Assembly (NCBI GenBank): GCA_018238825.1
Contig: JABCSP010000024.1
Location: forward strand, 1 to 15,707
DNA: 15,707 nt
Source: Candidatus Thorarchaeota archaeon
GTDB taxonomy: Archaea > Asgardarchaeota > Thorarchaeia > Thorarchaeales > Thorarchaeaceae
Reading direction: 5' to 3'
The translations under genes were made by a program, and so were the position numbers. This document shows, in pieces, positions 1-7,992 of the stretch; the first letter of the stretch is position 1; each line of letters starts with the position of its first letter. Below the pieces are notes generated by a model. The model saw only the letters and a list, made by a program, of their open reading frames with translations, did no database searches and had not been told where the DNA came from.

Positions 1-1452
1 ACAGTTGAAGTTGTAAAGAACTATATCAATGGAAAATGGGTTGAATCTAAAGCTAAAGAAACACGGGATGTTTTCAATCCAGCAACTGGAGAAGTAATTG
101 CGAAGACTCCTATGAGCACAAGGGAAGAAACCCTTGAGGCAATCAAGGTAGCGAATGCTGCGTTTGATCGTTGGAGATCAACTCCAGCTCTTACCAGAGT
201 TAGACATCTCAACAGAATAAGAGATGCATTCGAAGAGAATTTTGAGGAACTGGCTAAGACCCTAACAATGGAACAAGGTAAAGCAATTGATGAGTCCAGA
301 GGCGAATATAGACGCACAATAGAGAATCTAGAATGTGCGACAAGTGTTCCATCACTTCAGATGGGTTACAACTCCGAGGACATTGCTGCAGGGATAGATG
401 AGATGGTCATTAAACAGCCATTGGGCGTGTTCTTCTGTGTTGCACCTTTCAACTTTCCAGGAATGGTTCCAACATGGTTCTGGCCATTTGCGATTGGAGT
501 CGGTAATACCTATATCGTGAAGCCATCAGAGCAGGTTCCACTAAGTCAAGTCAAGCAGTTCGAGATTATCCATGAAATAGGATTGCCTAGAGGTGTGTTG
601 AATATGGTCCATGGTGGACCAGAAGCAGTTAACACCCTGATTGAGAGTCGAGATACTGTGGGAATGTCCTTTGTTGGTTCATCACGTGTAGGAAAATTAC
701 TGTATAAGAAGACGGGTGAATTTGGAAAGAGAGCTCAGGTACAAGGTGGTGCAAAGAACTTCATCACAATTATGCCTGATGCAGACTTGGAGAGAACAGT
801 AGCTGCACTGATTACATCGTTCTATGGATGCGCTGGGCAGAGATGTCTTGCTGGTGGTGTGCTTCTCGCTGTTGGAGATATCTATGAACCATTGAAGAAG
901 ATGATAGTTGAAGCATCCAAGAAATACACAGTTGGTAGTGGACTTGAAGAGGGAATGCAGATGGGACCCTTAGCCTCCAAGAAAGGGATGGAAAATGTTC
1001 TTGGGTTCATCGAGAAAGGACTCAAAGAAGGAGCAGAACTCTTGCTTGATGGTAGAGGCGTTGAAGTTCCTGGACATCCAAATGGATACTTTATTGGACC
1101 AACTATCTTTGACAATGTAACTAGGGATATGACTATTGCAAGAGAGGAAATCTTTGGACCTGTTATTCCAATCATCCAAGTAAAGGACCTTGAAGAAGCA
1201 ATTGATATCATTCATGCGAATCCATATGGAAATGCATCTTCTGTCTTCACATCGAGTGGGAAGACTGCTAGAGATTACCAATATCGAGTCAAGGCAGGAA
1301 ACATTGGTATCAATATTGGAGTTGTTGCACCTATTGCTACTTTCCCATTCTCAGGAATGAAGGATTCATTCTTTGGTGATCTTCATGGACAAGGTAGAGA
1401 TGCAGTTGATTTCTTCACAGAAAATAAGGTAGTAGTTACTCGTTGGTTCTAG
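1..1452 (+). CDS. mmsA: Methylmalonate-semialdehyde dehydrogenase (CoA-acylating), 5' partial
   Basis: The frame is open from base 1, so the first ATG at 112 is internal; the start lies just left of the window. The 483 visible residues nearly equal the family's usual length of about 490-500, so only a few residues are missing. It belongs to the aldehyde dehydrogenase superfamily. The catalytic cysteine is in GCAGQRCLAGG (Cys 282 of the visible protein, codon 844-846). The general-base glutamate of hydrolytic ALDHs is absent: the equivalent stretch reads QGGAKN, followed by MPDAD. This is typical of the CoA-acylating methylmalonate-semialdehyde group, which makes propionyl-CoA, CO2 and NADH from methylmalonate semialdehyde (valine, beta-alanine or inositol breakdown). 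VAPFNFPGMVP is also typical. It is soluble and cytosolic. The ferritin-like gene follows after 19 bases, so the two are probably co-transcribed. The family call is strong; the exact substrate in this organism is inferred. Confidence 0.92.
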   Translation, partial: TVEVVKNYINGKWVESKAKETRDVFNPATGEVIAKTPMSTREETLEAIKVANAAFDRWRSTPALTRVRHLNRIRDAFEENFEELAKTLTMEQGKAIDESRGEYRRTIENLECATSVPSLQMGYNSEDIAAGIDEMVIKQPLGVFFCVAPFNFPGMVPTWFWPFAIGVGNTYIVKPSEQVPLSQVKQFEIIHEIGLPRGVLNMVHGGPEAVNTLIESRDTVGMSFVGSSRVGKLLYKKTGEFGKRAQVQGGAKNFITIMPDADLERTVAALITSFYGCAGQRCLAGGVLLAVGDIYEPLKKMIVEASKKYTVGSGLEEGMQMGPLASKKGMENVLGFIEKGLKEGAELLLDGRGVEVPGHPNGYFIGPTIFDNVTRDMTIAREEIFGPVIPIIQVKDLEEAIDIIHANPYGNASSVFTSSGKTARDYQYRVKAGNIGINIGVVAPIATFPFSGMKDSFFGDLHGQGRDAVDFFTENKVVVTRWF

Positions 1453-1471
1453 TTGATTGTAGGTGGTATAA

Positions 1472-1897
1472 GTGGAACTAGGAACATTTGGAGCTATTAT
1501 AAAATTCGCATTGGATATTGAAACTAAAGTAGGTAATTTCTACGAATCTGCTTCTGACATTGTCAAAGATGCAGAGCTTGTATCCATATTTGCGGACCTC
1601 GTAGTTCGAGGACAAAAGAGAAAGAAGACGTTAGAAAGAGTTCGTAGAGAAAACGTGACTGAGATGATTCTTGAACCCATCTTGGAGTTTGATTCAGAAT
1701 CATACAGTATCGATATTGAGATTTCTGAGAGTGCTAATAATGATAATCTCAGAACTCTTGTTACGAATATTGAAACCACGCTTCAAAAGTTCTATACCAC
1801 TGCAGCCTTGAAGACTGATTTCTTAATTGAAGCCGCATATGCGTTCGAATTACTAGCCGAAAAGAATGAAGAAACTATCAAGCGGTTCTCTAGTTGA
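1472..1897 (+). CDS. Small ferritin-like (rubrerythrin-like fold) protein with degraded metal ligands
   Basis: This 141-residue protein starts at GTG, with the purine-rich AGGTGGT at 1461-1467 just upstream, 19 bases after the dehydrogenase stop. The two halves look alike: each begins with a helix of the type IETKVGNFYE (16-25) or IETTLQKFYT (100-109) and continues with a second charged helix, as in the four-helix ferritin-like superfamily. In rubrerythrins the second and fourth helices carry ExxH iron ligands. Here the equivalent stretches (about 42-58 and 124-138) have Gly, Gln, Lys, Asn or Thr at the ligand positions and the protein contains no histidine, so a normal di-iron centre is unlikely. 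It could be a structural or regulatory partner of the dehydrogenase. The fold assignment is from sequence pattern only, and the role is unknown. It ends 6 bases before the convergent amidotransferase gene. Confidence 0.7.
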   Translation: MELGTFGAIIKFALDIETKVGNFYESASDIVKDAELVSIFADLVVRGQKRKKTLERVRRENVTEMILEPILEFDSESYSIDIEISESANNDNLRTLVTNIETTLQKFYTTAALKTDFLIEAAYAFELLAEKNEETIKRFSS

Positions 1898-1903
1898 TTT
1901 GCT

Positions 1904-2710
1904 CTAGACACGGGATTTGGGATATATAATCTCGCCCTCTCTGAAGACGATTAACTCACCCTCATAGAACTCGGTCCAATTTCCTTCGGTCAATATTCTA
2001 GTAGAGATAATGTATCCGGACTGATTTGGTGTTTCAGTGGGGTCACTGCTTAGATCAACTGACCCTAATCTATTGTCATGGCTTACAAGCTTCACTGTAC
2101 CAAATGGAGCTCTTTGTTTTGCGAAACGAAGACCATTATTGTGATCGTTCTCATCTGAATAGCAGAAAAGATGAACACCATCTGAGAAGATAGCATTGAG
2201 TGTGTTCTTTCCATCATTTAGTTCTCGAAGATTATTTTCAATGAATTCAAAATCGCTCTCATGCCACTCAGTATTACTGCGTTTTGAAAGTGCATCCAAA
2301 ATATGGCAGAAAGCTTGTTCTGAATCTGTTTCACCAAGTGGTGTGAAATCTTCAAAATTCAACCTATCAAGTTGCGTCAATGTTCCATTATGAGCAAAAG
2401 AAAATTCTCTCTTCTTAGACCCCTGACTTAAACGGCGATAAAAGGGGTGAGTATTGAGATAACTAGCTACACCTCTTGTAGATCTTCTAACATGTGAGAT
2501 AATCGTCTGTGATTGTGTGTAACGTTCCATGAAATCGTAGAGACCACTATCGACGGCAGATTGAGCTTCTTTGATTATTTGTAACCGATTATTGTAATAA
2601 AATGCCAATCCCCATCCATCAGGGTTTTCCGCCCCACGTTTCTGAAATATATCTAAGGATATCTTCGCAGTGATTGGAATATTGAAAGAAAGGCCTAGAA
2701 GATCACACAT
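1904..2710 (-). CDS. Class II glutamine amidotransferase, YafJ type
   Basis: This 268-residue cytosolic protein has an N-terminal nucleophile glutamine amidotransferase domain. The start is set at the ATG of 2708-2710, not the in-frame codon at 2726-2728, because it puts the catalytic Cys at position 2 (MCDLLG), as the family needs after Met removal. The GAGGA at about 8 bases upstream agrees. Motifs follow the YafJ order: PDGWGLAFY (30-38), HVRRSTRG (73-80), NTHPF (86-90), AHNGTL (106-111) and TDSEQ (128-132). These residues bind glutamine and form the oxyanion hole. The enzyme hydrolyses glutamine and would pass ammonia to an acceptor, but YafJ-type proteins lack a fused synthase domain and the true acceptor is unknown. 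It lies 45 bases downstream of a membrane protein gene on the same strand, so the two may form one transcript. Confidence 0.88.
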   Translation of the reverse strand: MCDLLGLSFNIPITAKISLDIFQKRGAENPDGWGLAFYYNNRLQIIKEAQSAVDSGLYDFMERYTQSQTIISHVRRSTRGVASYLNTHPFYRRLSQGSKKREFSFAHNGTLTQLDRLNFEDFTPLGETDSEQAFCHILDALSKRSNTEWHESDFEFIENNLRELNDGKNTLNAIFSDGVHLFCYSDENDHNNGLRFAKQRAPFGTVKLVSHDNRLGSVDLSSDPTETPNQSGYIISTRILTEGNWTEFYEGELIVFREGEIIYPKSRV

Positions 2711-2755
2711 GTTTTGAATCCTCAACATGTGCTGAGCAAATGGTACTTGTAAATA

Positions 2756-3337
2756 CTACCACAACTCATCTTCATCTTTGGATTTCTCTTGTTGCGGCTT
2801 AGGGGTTTTATCCCACCATGATTTTTGTTCTGAAGTACCTTCCCACGGAGTCGTTGGTTCAGGAATAGGAAATCTCCATAACACTAAGAAACCAAATATC
2901 ACTTGGAAAGGAAGTGGTATCATAAACATGCCGCTATATCCGAATCCAATAAACAGAAACAGAATTCCAACGAATAGGAAAAGTCCATCCCCAACTATGG
3001 ATGCAATCAACGCACGTTTCTTAGTTGTCTTTCCGTTATAATATCGATATATTTGGGAAACAGGCACCATTCGCAATAGCAAAAAAGGAAACATAGAGGC
3101 AAAAGCATAAGGATGGATCGTTGAGAAGCCACTATCATATGGACCAGAGGATGAGAAACTATACATCCAGAACATTCCTTGGATAACAATTTGGGACATC
3201 CATTCGGTATCATACACATTTATCATAACAGGGGCTAATAGCCCGATTATTAGCATAATCGCTCCTATCAACAACGGAAATCTTTGTTGAGCCTGAGTCT
3301 GTGATTCAGAGATGCTCTCTTTTTCAGAATCCCCCAT
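2756..3337 (-). CDS. Integral membrane protein of unknown function (about 4 helices)
   Basis: This 193-residue protein is not one I recognise. It has a charged N-terminus rich in Ser, Glu and Gln (1-19), then hydrophobic segments at about 21-42, 75-97, 109-133 and 137-156, with a weaker one near 47-61. The C-terminal tail of about 37 residues is hydrophilic and rich in Pro, Lys, Trp and acidic residues. The basic stretch NGKTTKKR (101-108) lies between helices 2 and 3 and is probably cytoplasmic by the positive-inside rule. The ATG is preceded by GGTGGG four bases upstream, a good ribosome binding site. The amidotransferase gene follows 45 bases downstream on the same strand. A shared transcript is likely, but a shared function is only a guess. 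Confidence 0.75.
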   Translation of the reverse strand: MGDSEKESISESQTQAQQRFPLLIGAIMLIIGLLAPVMINVYDTEWMSQIVIQGMFWMYSFSSSGPYDSGFSTIHPYAFASMFPFLLLRMVPVSQIYRYYNGKTTKKRALIASIVGDGLFLFVGILFLFIGFGYSGMFMIPLPFQVIFGFLVLWRFPIPEPTTPWEGTSEQKSWWDKTPKPQQEKSKDEDELW

Positions 3338-3488
3338 CTAACCCACCTACCAATCCGCAAGGATTGAAAGAATATGAATTCTCTGTTAAGCTAAGGTGGA
3401 ACTGGTTTTTCAAATTTGACTTCGGGCTATACATTGAAAAGCAAAAAAAAAACAGAAGCACTGCATGGTTTCTCAATGAGGGATGTAA

Positions 3489-4739
3489 ATGAAACAAGTC
3501 CGTTTGATTATTGTTGGTGCGGGTAACCGCGGAACTGTATATGCATCCTATGCAAAAGAACACCCTGAGAGAGTCAAGATAGTTGGTGTTGCAGAGCCCC
3601 GCGACTTCTATCGAGAGAGGATGATAAAGGAACATGACATTCCAGAAGTAAGCGTGTTCACAGACTGGAAAGATTTGGCAAAGGAAGAGAAATTTGCTGA
3701 TGCTGTGATTATCGCCACTCAGGATCACATGCATAGAGAACCTGCAATAAAATTCGCTAAGAAAGGTTATCACATTCTTCTGGAAAAACCAATGGCTCTA
3801 GATGAAAAAGGTTGTAGAGACATCATAAAGACAGTTACAGGAAAGAAGATTATCTTTGCAGTCGGTCATGTGTTACGGTATACAAGGTATACAAAGAAAC
3901 TCAAGGAGATTCTTGATTCTGGACGCATTGGTGATGTGATAAGCCTCCAACGATTGGAACCTGTAGGATACTGGCATCAAGCGCATTCCTTTGTAAGAGG
4001 AAATTGGAGAAATGAGAATGAATCCTCTTTCATGTTACTAACAAAGTCATGCCATGATTTGGACTGGATAAGGCATATCATGGGTAAGAAATGCAAAACG
4101 GTTTCATCCTTTGGCTCGCTCACACATTTTAACAAAGAGAACAAACCTGCAAATGCAGGAGATAACTGTCTCGAGTGTGCCTATGAACCACTGTGTCCTT
4201 ACTCAGCGAGGAAGATTTACCTTAGTTTTCTCAAACGTGGAAATACTGGATGGCCTGTGAATGTTATTACTTCAGAACTAACAAAGGGTGGAATTATTCG
4301 AGCAATTAGAGAAGGCCCCTACGGACATTGTGTGTACGATTGTGACAATGACGTTGTAGATCACCAAGTTGTGAATATGGAGTTTGAAGGAGGAGAAACT
4401 GCTTCATTCACAATGACTGCCTTTACTAAAGCGAGACAGAGAGAAACCAGAATTTTCGGTACAAAAGGCGAAATCTATGGTAATGGAACGAAAATCCAAA
4501 TCTACGAGTTCCTGACTGGCAAGTCTGAAATCTTAGATACCTCTGCAAAGGATCCTTCATCTTTGGCAGACCATGGTGGAGGTGACTATGGACTAATTCA
4601 TGCTTTTATTGAAGCCGTGGCTGAAGACGACCCCAGCAAAGTGCTCTCAGGTCCTGAAGAAGCCCTCGAAAGCCATCTCATGACTTTTGCTGCGGAAAAA
4701 GGTCGAAAGGAAGGTAAGGTAATCGAGCTCAAGCACTGA
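3489..4739 (+). CDS. Gfo/Idh/MocA family NAD(P)-dependent oxidoreductase with a Cys cluster
   Basis: This 416-residue protein has an N-terminal Rossmann domain with VGAGNRG (9-15) for NAD(P) and the family's EKP motif at 99-101, whose Lys is catalytic. The motif SCHDLDWIRH (187-196) carries the expected active-site His and Asp of the C-terminal alpha/beta domain. The family oxidises or reduces hydroxyl groups of sugars, inositols and related polyols; the substrate cannot be read from the sequence. An insertion contains CLECAYEPLC (Cys 227, 230 and 236), a small Cys cluster seen in one subgroup of this family that may bind a metal. The ATG has GAGGG about 6 bases upstream. The gene stands alone, divergent from the membrane protein gene and convergent with the histidine kinase gene. 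Confidence 0.9.
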   Translation: MKQVRLIIVGAGNRGTVYASYAKEHPERVKIVGVAEPRDFYRERMIKEHDIPEVSVFTDWKDLAKEEKFADAVIIATQDHMHREPAIKFAKKGYHILLEKPMALDEKGCRDIIKTVTGKKIIFAVGHVLRYTRYTKKLKEILDSGRIGDVISLQRLEPVGYWHQAHSFVRGNWRNENESSFMLLTKSCHDLDWIRHIMGKKCKTVSSFGSLTHFNKENKPANAGDNCLECAYEPLCPYSARKIYLSFLKRGNTGWPVNVITSELTKGGIIRAIREGPYGHCVYDCDNDVVDHQVVNMEFEGGETASFTMTAFTKARQRETRIFGTKGEIYGNGTKIQIYEFLTGKSEILDTSAKDPSSLADHGGGDYGLIHAFIEAVAEDDPSKVLSGPEEALESHLMTFAAEKGRKEGKVIELKH

Positions 4740-4776
4740 AATGCATAACCTAGTAAAATCATTCGCCTTATTTATA

Positions 4777-5898
4777 TCATTGAGAAGGCAGTGTTAGAAG
4801 GAAAGCGGCACCCTCACCTGGTTCGCTAACATCAAGAGAAATAGTACCTTCATAGGCGTCCATAATCTGCTTTGAAAGGTACAATCCAAGACCCCCTCCA
4901 TTTGTGGAAGTTCCCTTCTTGAAAAGTTTAGAGCGAATGCTCTCCGGAATTCCTGAGCCATTATCTGAAACTCTGACCAAGAATTGACCATCTAGTTCTT
5001 TAATTCTAATGCTGACAACTACATCCTCTCCACAGTACCTTACGGAATTACGAATGAGGTTGTAAAAGACAGTTGTTAAAAGATGGTTGCTGGGGATGCG
5101 GACATCCTTGGTTTTGAGATTCGATTTGATAATGACTTTCAGTCCCGTATGAACTTCCTCAGATCGGGAGGCAATATTTTGAAGCATAGTAACAATATTG
5201 GTTTCTCTTAATTCATCTACTATATCAATTGCATTTAGCAAATGGGTCATTCTCTCACTGGCAGCTCGGATAGATTGTAGATACTTCATTAAATTATCAG
5301 TAGAGTGGTCTTCAAACATTTCTGCAGCATCAATATTGGATATTGTAAGCTGTAAATCGTTACGTAAATCATGCTGGAGAAGATCCGCATAGACCTCTAG
5401 TTCTCTCTGTTTTGTTTTTCTCGCCTCTTCAGTTTTGATAGCATCTGTGATATCATCGATTGTGGTGCAGACTTGATACGGTTTCCGTTCACCGTTCTTG
5501 AATAGAGGAACTGAGTTTACACGAATCCAGCGGTTTTCTCCTCGGAATGTATTGAAGAAACCAATAATCTTGTTTCGAACAGGTTTTCCTGTTTTGAGAG
5601 CTACCATAGATGGATTCTTACTGTGAGGGCAATCTGATCCATCCTCATGTAATGCTTTCCACCTCGGGTCGATTATTTTGATCCCCATCAGCTGACCAAG
5701 TGTCAAACCAATGATTCTTTCTGCTGCTGAGTTTACCAGAATGATCTTTCCTGCTGAGTCTTGATATATTACACCTTGTTCCATTGTTTCAAATAGAGCC
5801 CTGAATGGATCGGGATGTTCAACAGAAACTTCGGGATTAGTATTGCTTTGATTATTGTGGAGGTCGTTGCTCACAATTGATTTTCCGCGGTTACTCAT
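4777..5898 (-). CDS. Cytosolic PAS-domain sensor histidine kinase
   Basis: The protein is 373 residues when started at the ATG of 5896-5898, which has the purine run AGGGGATG a few bases upstream; the GTG at 5914-5916 would add six residues. There is no signal peptide or membrane helix. A PAS sensor domain covers about 33-152. The dimerisation and phospho-acceptor helix follows, with LLQHDLRNDLQ and the phospho-acceptor His at 176. The ATPase domain has the N box FYNLIRNSVRY (278-288), G1 DNGSGIP (312-318), F box LFKKG (325-329) and G2 GGGLGLYL (334-341), so it should be active. The Cys, His and Asp around 84-92 (HEDGSDCPH) could be a ligand site, but this is a guess. No response regulator gene is in the window, so its partner must lie elsewhere. 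The gene is divergent from the secreted protein gene. Confidence 0.9.
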   Translation of the reverse strand: MSNRGKSIVSNDLHNNQSNTNPEVSVEHPDPFRALFETMEQGVIYQDSAGKIILVNSAAERIIGLTLGQLMGIKIIDPRWKALHEDGSDCPHSKNPSMVALKTGKPVRNKIIGFFNTFRGENRWIRVNSVPLFKNGERKPYQVCTTIDDITDAIKTEEARKTKQRELEVYADLLQHDLRNDLQLTISNIDAAEMFEDHSTDNLMKYLQSIRAASERMTHLLNAIDIVDELRETNIVTMLQNIASRSEEVHTGLKVIIKSNLKTKDVRIPSNHLLTTVFYNLIRNSVRYCGEDVVVSIRIKELDGQFLVRVSDNGSGIPESIRSKLFKKGTSTNGGGLGLYLSKQIMDAYEGTISLDVSEPGEGAAFLLTLPSQ

Positions 5899-5927
5899 AC
5901 TGCATCCCCTGAACACCCGTCAAGGAA

Positions 5928-5981
5928 ATCCCAAAGCGTGCGGGAAAAGGGACTCCCCTCTCACATAGATACATTTGGGAT
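5928..5981. repeat. 8-bp inverted repeat between kinase and secreted-protein genes
   Basis: ATCCCAAA at 5928-5935 is matched by TTTGGGAT at 5974-5981, with 38 bases between. The left arm lies about 30 bases upstream of the kinase ATG and the right arm abuts the A/T-rich block that probably holds the promoter for the plus-strand gene. It could be an operator shared by both divergent genes, or chance. Eight-base arms at this distance are not strong evidence alone. Confidence 0.35.
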
Positions 5982-6016
5982 AAATATAATAATTAATAAA
6001 AGTTTCTTTATTATAA
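5982..6016 (+). promoter_or_regulatory. A/T-rich TATA-like promoter block for the secreted-protein gene
   Basis: The stretch is almost pure A/T (AAATATAATAATTAATAAAA, then CTTTATTATAAT) and is the most A/T-rich intergenic block in the window. Archaeal TATA boxes sit about 25 bases upstream of transcription starts. The downstream half (about 6005-6016) would place a start near 6040, ahead of the ATG at 6084. The upstream half would place one near 6010. No clear BRE can be chosen by eye. Confidence 0.45.
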
Positions 6017-6083
6017 TCCCATGGTAGAAAACTGGGAAAACCTAAATAGAATGTGGTATATCTACCGAGTTCTGGTGAAAGGG

Positions 6084-6584
6084 ATGCAGAAACAATATAG
6101 AATACTAGTAATTGGATTTCTTCTTGTCATATTGATTGCAGGTCTTCCAAGTCAAGTTAGCGCAGACAGTGACGATGATGATGACGAGTGTATCTCAATC
6201 GTAGTGATAACGGCAGAATATCTCGATTATGATAACGATGGTTATGAAGATGACATAATCACTATTTTCAAAGTAATTACTCCCGATGATGATTGGGAAA
6301 AGGGAAGAATAGACATTGACTGTTGTGTAGAAAAACCGTCAGGAAAATCGATTTCTACAGAATTCAGTGTATACACAAGAAACGGTGTTGAAATTATGAT
6401 AGTTTGGTTCGACTGGGCAGATGAATCTGGAGATTATATCCTAATTATCAAAGCAGAAGCGTCAGACTATGATGACGATGATGAAATTGGTCCAGGATAC
6501 ATAGCACATGTTTTCGATCCTCCCGGAGGTACAGTTCTAGGCCAGCCTGAGATTGCAATAATGTACATCGATGAAATGAAATAG
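6084..6584 (+). CDS. Secreted acidic protein with a calcium-loop-like motif, unknown function
   Basis: I prefer the ATG at 6084 (166 residues) over the in-frame ATG at 6021. It has GGTGAAAGGG directly upstream, and it places a classic signal peptide at the N-terminus: basic MQKQYR, a hydrophobic core at 7-20, and a likely cut after VSA (25-27). The 6021 start would put 21 polar residues before it. The mature protein is very acidic, beginning with a run of Asp. DYDNDGYEDD (48-57) fits the DxDxDGxxD pattern of EF-hand-like calcium loops, and a second Asp cluster lies near 132-138. The rest has alternating beta-strand character, with an aromatic WFDWADESGDY stretch, and could be one Ig-like domain. 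Three cysteines (about 36, 76 and 77) follow the signal peptide. I do not recognise a family. The regulator gene follows 24 bases later. Confidence 0.65.
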   Translation: MQKQYRILVIGFLLVILIAGLPSQVSADSDDDDDECISIVVITAEYLDYDNDGYEDDIITIFKVITPDDDWEKGRIDIDCCVEKPSGKSISTEFSVYTRNGVEIMIVWFDWADESGDYILIIKAEASDYDDDDEIGPGYIAHVFDPPGGTVLGQPEIAIMYIDEMK

Positions 6585-6608
6585 AGAATCAAAGAAGTGT
6601 AGAACAGA

Positions 6609-7697
6609 GTGCCCGAACAACTGGCGAGGGGGTACCTTTCTTTACTAATTGCCATTCAAGAGAATCCCTTTGGTACTATTGATGAATTGGCAAAGAGAAG
6701 TGGTACTTCCAAACCCACAACGGTAAGAAGAATAAGAGAACTTCAGGCAAAGCGCCTTTTTGTGGTTAAACCTCTGCTCAATAATCGCAATCTGGGTTTC
6801 GATTTCTTTGATGTATTCCTAGAAACAAGCAGTATTGATGGTGTGAAGCGGATAGAGAACATAGGTGAAAAACATCCCTACACTTCCTATAATGGACGTT
6901 GTTTTGGTGCAATTAATGGAGTTCTTCTTCAATTCCGTACACCAAGTGGTACAAAACCCCTAATTGAAGACTTAGCGCAATACCTTGTGGATGATGGGAC
7001 AGCTCTCAGTTATAGATTCGTACCTGTAGAAGATGGGCACACAACCTATACAGACCTTAGCCTCAAGGGGTGGGATCAGGTCAATCTCTCGTGGAAGTTT
7101 GATTGGGAAGACTGGTTCAACAAAGATGTAAAGTTGATAGATTTTCCAAAAGAAACCAGTGAGGTAGGTAGTGCACTTGAGTGGTTTGATGACAAGGATG
7201 CACAAATTCTCTTTGAAGTGATGCATGGGGAAAGGAGGAAGAACCTTGAGATTCTTAAGGCATTGAAAGACCGAGGAATCAACATAACTCCTCAGACATT
7301 TAGCAGAAGATACCAAATGCTAAAGGAACAGTGTTTCAGTGGCCACAGGGTAACTTTTGATCCAAGTGTATTTGATATTTATAATAATCTAGTAATAGTA
7401 GGCCGGGGAAGTTCTGATCGTATTCAGGAATTACAATCCAAATTACATACAAGACCAATACCGTTCCAATCAGCTATGAGAGCTTCAGGTCCGAATTTCC
7501 TCTGGTCAATTAGACTACAATCAAGTCATCTCTCCGCGTTACTCTCTAATCTATATTCATACCTGGATTGGTTGGAAGTATCAATAATTGATTACTCTCA
7601 CTCGCATCTATACTTTGTATGGCCAGGCAATTATGATAGTGAAAAACACGAGTGGAGAAGAGATAGAGAATTTATGATAGATGATGTACTGAAATAA
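6609..7697 (+). CDS. Transcriptional regulator with two winged-helix modules
   Basis: This 362-residue protein starts at GTG, with only a weak purine stretch upstream. Residues 10-55 form a winged helix of the Lrp/AsnC or MarR kind; TIDELAKRSGTSKPTTVRRI (23-42) is the helix-turn-helix. A second, weaker helix-turn-helix unit starts at about 195 (DDKDAQILFEVM) and runs to about 250. Each is followed by 110-130 residues of mixed alpha/beta sequence, so the protein looks like two tandem regulator units. The effector region is rich in aromatic residues, particularly Trp (155-170). It is cytosolic and should bind DNA. The close spacing to the secreted-protein gene (24 bases) suggests one transcript, so it may regulate that gene. 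The target is unknown. Confidence 0.82.
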   Translation: MPEQLARGYLSLLIAIQENPFGTIDELAKRSGTSKPTTVRRIRELQAKRLFVVKPLLNNRNLGFDFFDVFLETSSIDGVKRIENIGEKHPYTSYNGRCFGAINGVLLQFRTPSGTKPLIEDLAQYLVDDGTALSYRFVPVEDGHTTYTDLSLKGWDQVNLSWKFDWEDWFNKDVKLIDFPKETSEVGSALEWFDDKDAQILFEVMHGERRKNLEILKALKDRGINITPQTFSRRYQMLKEQCFSGHRVTFDPSVFDIYNNLVIVGRGSSDRIQELQSKLHTRPIPFQSAMRASGPNFLWSIRLQSSHLSALLSNLYSYLDWLEVSIIDYSHSHLYFVWPGNYDSEKHEWRRDREFMIDDVLK

Positions 7698-7737
7698 AAC
7701 ATCGAGAGTATAGGATTAATTCAAAAACAGTCATAGC

Positions 7738-7971
7738 CTATCCACCTCCAACTGCAGGAAAAATCACAACAAGGTCATTCTCAGCAAGTTTTGAGTTCAT
7801 GTCAACTACTCTTTGTCCATTGACCATTACAATCTTCGCTTGTTCTATAGTTATTCCAAGTTGTTGAATGAGTTCGCTTATGGTGGTACCTTCATGATGA
7901 ACCTCAAAAGCATCTCCAATCTCAGTTCCATCTGGTGCAAATCGGCGTAGTGTGACATAGAGTTTGATCAT
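7738..7971 (-). CDS. MoaD/ThiS-like beta-grasp sulfur-carrier protein ending in GGG
   Basis: This 77-residue protein shows the MoaD/ThiS ubiquitin-like fold: it begins IKLYVTLRRF, continues with a helix (TTISELIQQLGI), then KIVMVNGQRV and ends NDLVVIFPAVGGG. In this family the C-terminal glycine pair is adenylated and then thiocarboxylated to carry sulfur for molybdopterin, tungstopterin or thiazole. Here there are three glycines. The start is set at the ATG of 7969-7971 because TGAGGAT lies just upstream and the fold begins there; in-frame starts at 7980, 7989 and 7992 add up to seven residues. It is the last gene of the aldehyde oxidoreductase operon, so a role in building the tungsten or molybdenum pterin cofactor of that enzyme is likely. 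Confidence 0.85.
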   Translation of the reverse strand: MIKLYVTLRRFAPDGTEIGDAFEVHHEGTTISELIQQLGITIEQAKIVMVNGQRVVDMNSKLAENDLVVIFPAVGGG

Positions 7972-7992
7972 TATCCTCATAATCAACATCAC

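Noticed and set aside
21..317. Open frame on the minus strand opposite the dehydrogenase
   Set aside because: It lies inside a strongly coding plus-strand gene and has no family motif, so it is a shadow frame. The same applies to 882-1211 and 970-1281.
3441..3452. Run of A residues upstream of the oxidoreductase as a terminator
   Set aside because: It lies between divergent genes, where no transcript is expected to end.
3324..3773. 149-codon minus-strand frame covering the oxidoreductase start and the divergent intergenic region
   Set aside because: It overlaps the well-supported Gfo/Idh/MocA gene and its translation has no domain pattern. The 2756-3337 gene, with its own ribosome binding site, explains the minus strand.
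6021..6083. Upstream ATG as the start of the secreted protein
   Set aside because: It would place 21 polar residues before a classic signal peptide, while the ATG at 6084 has its own ribosome binding site.
6400..6425. TGGTTCGACTGG resembling a tRNA T-arm
   Set aside because: It lies inside a coding frame and no acceptor stem or anticodon arm can be paired around it.
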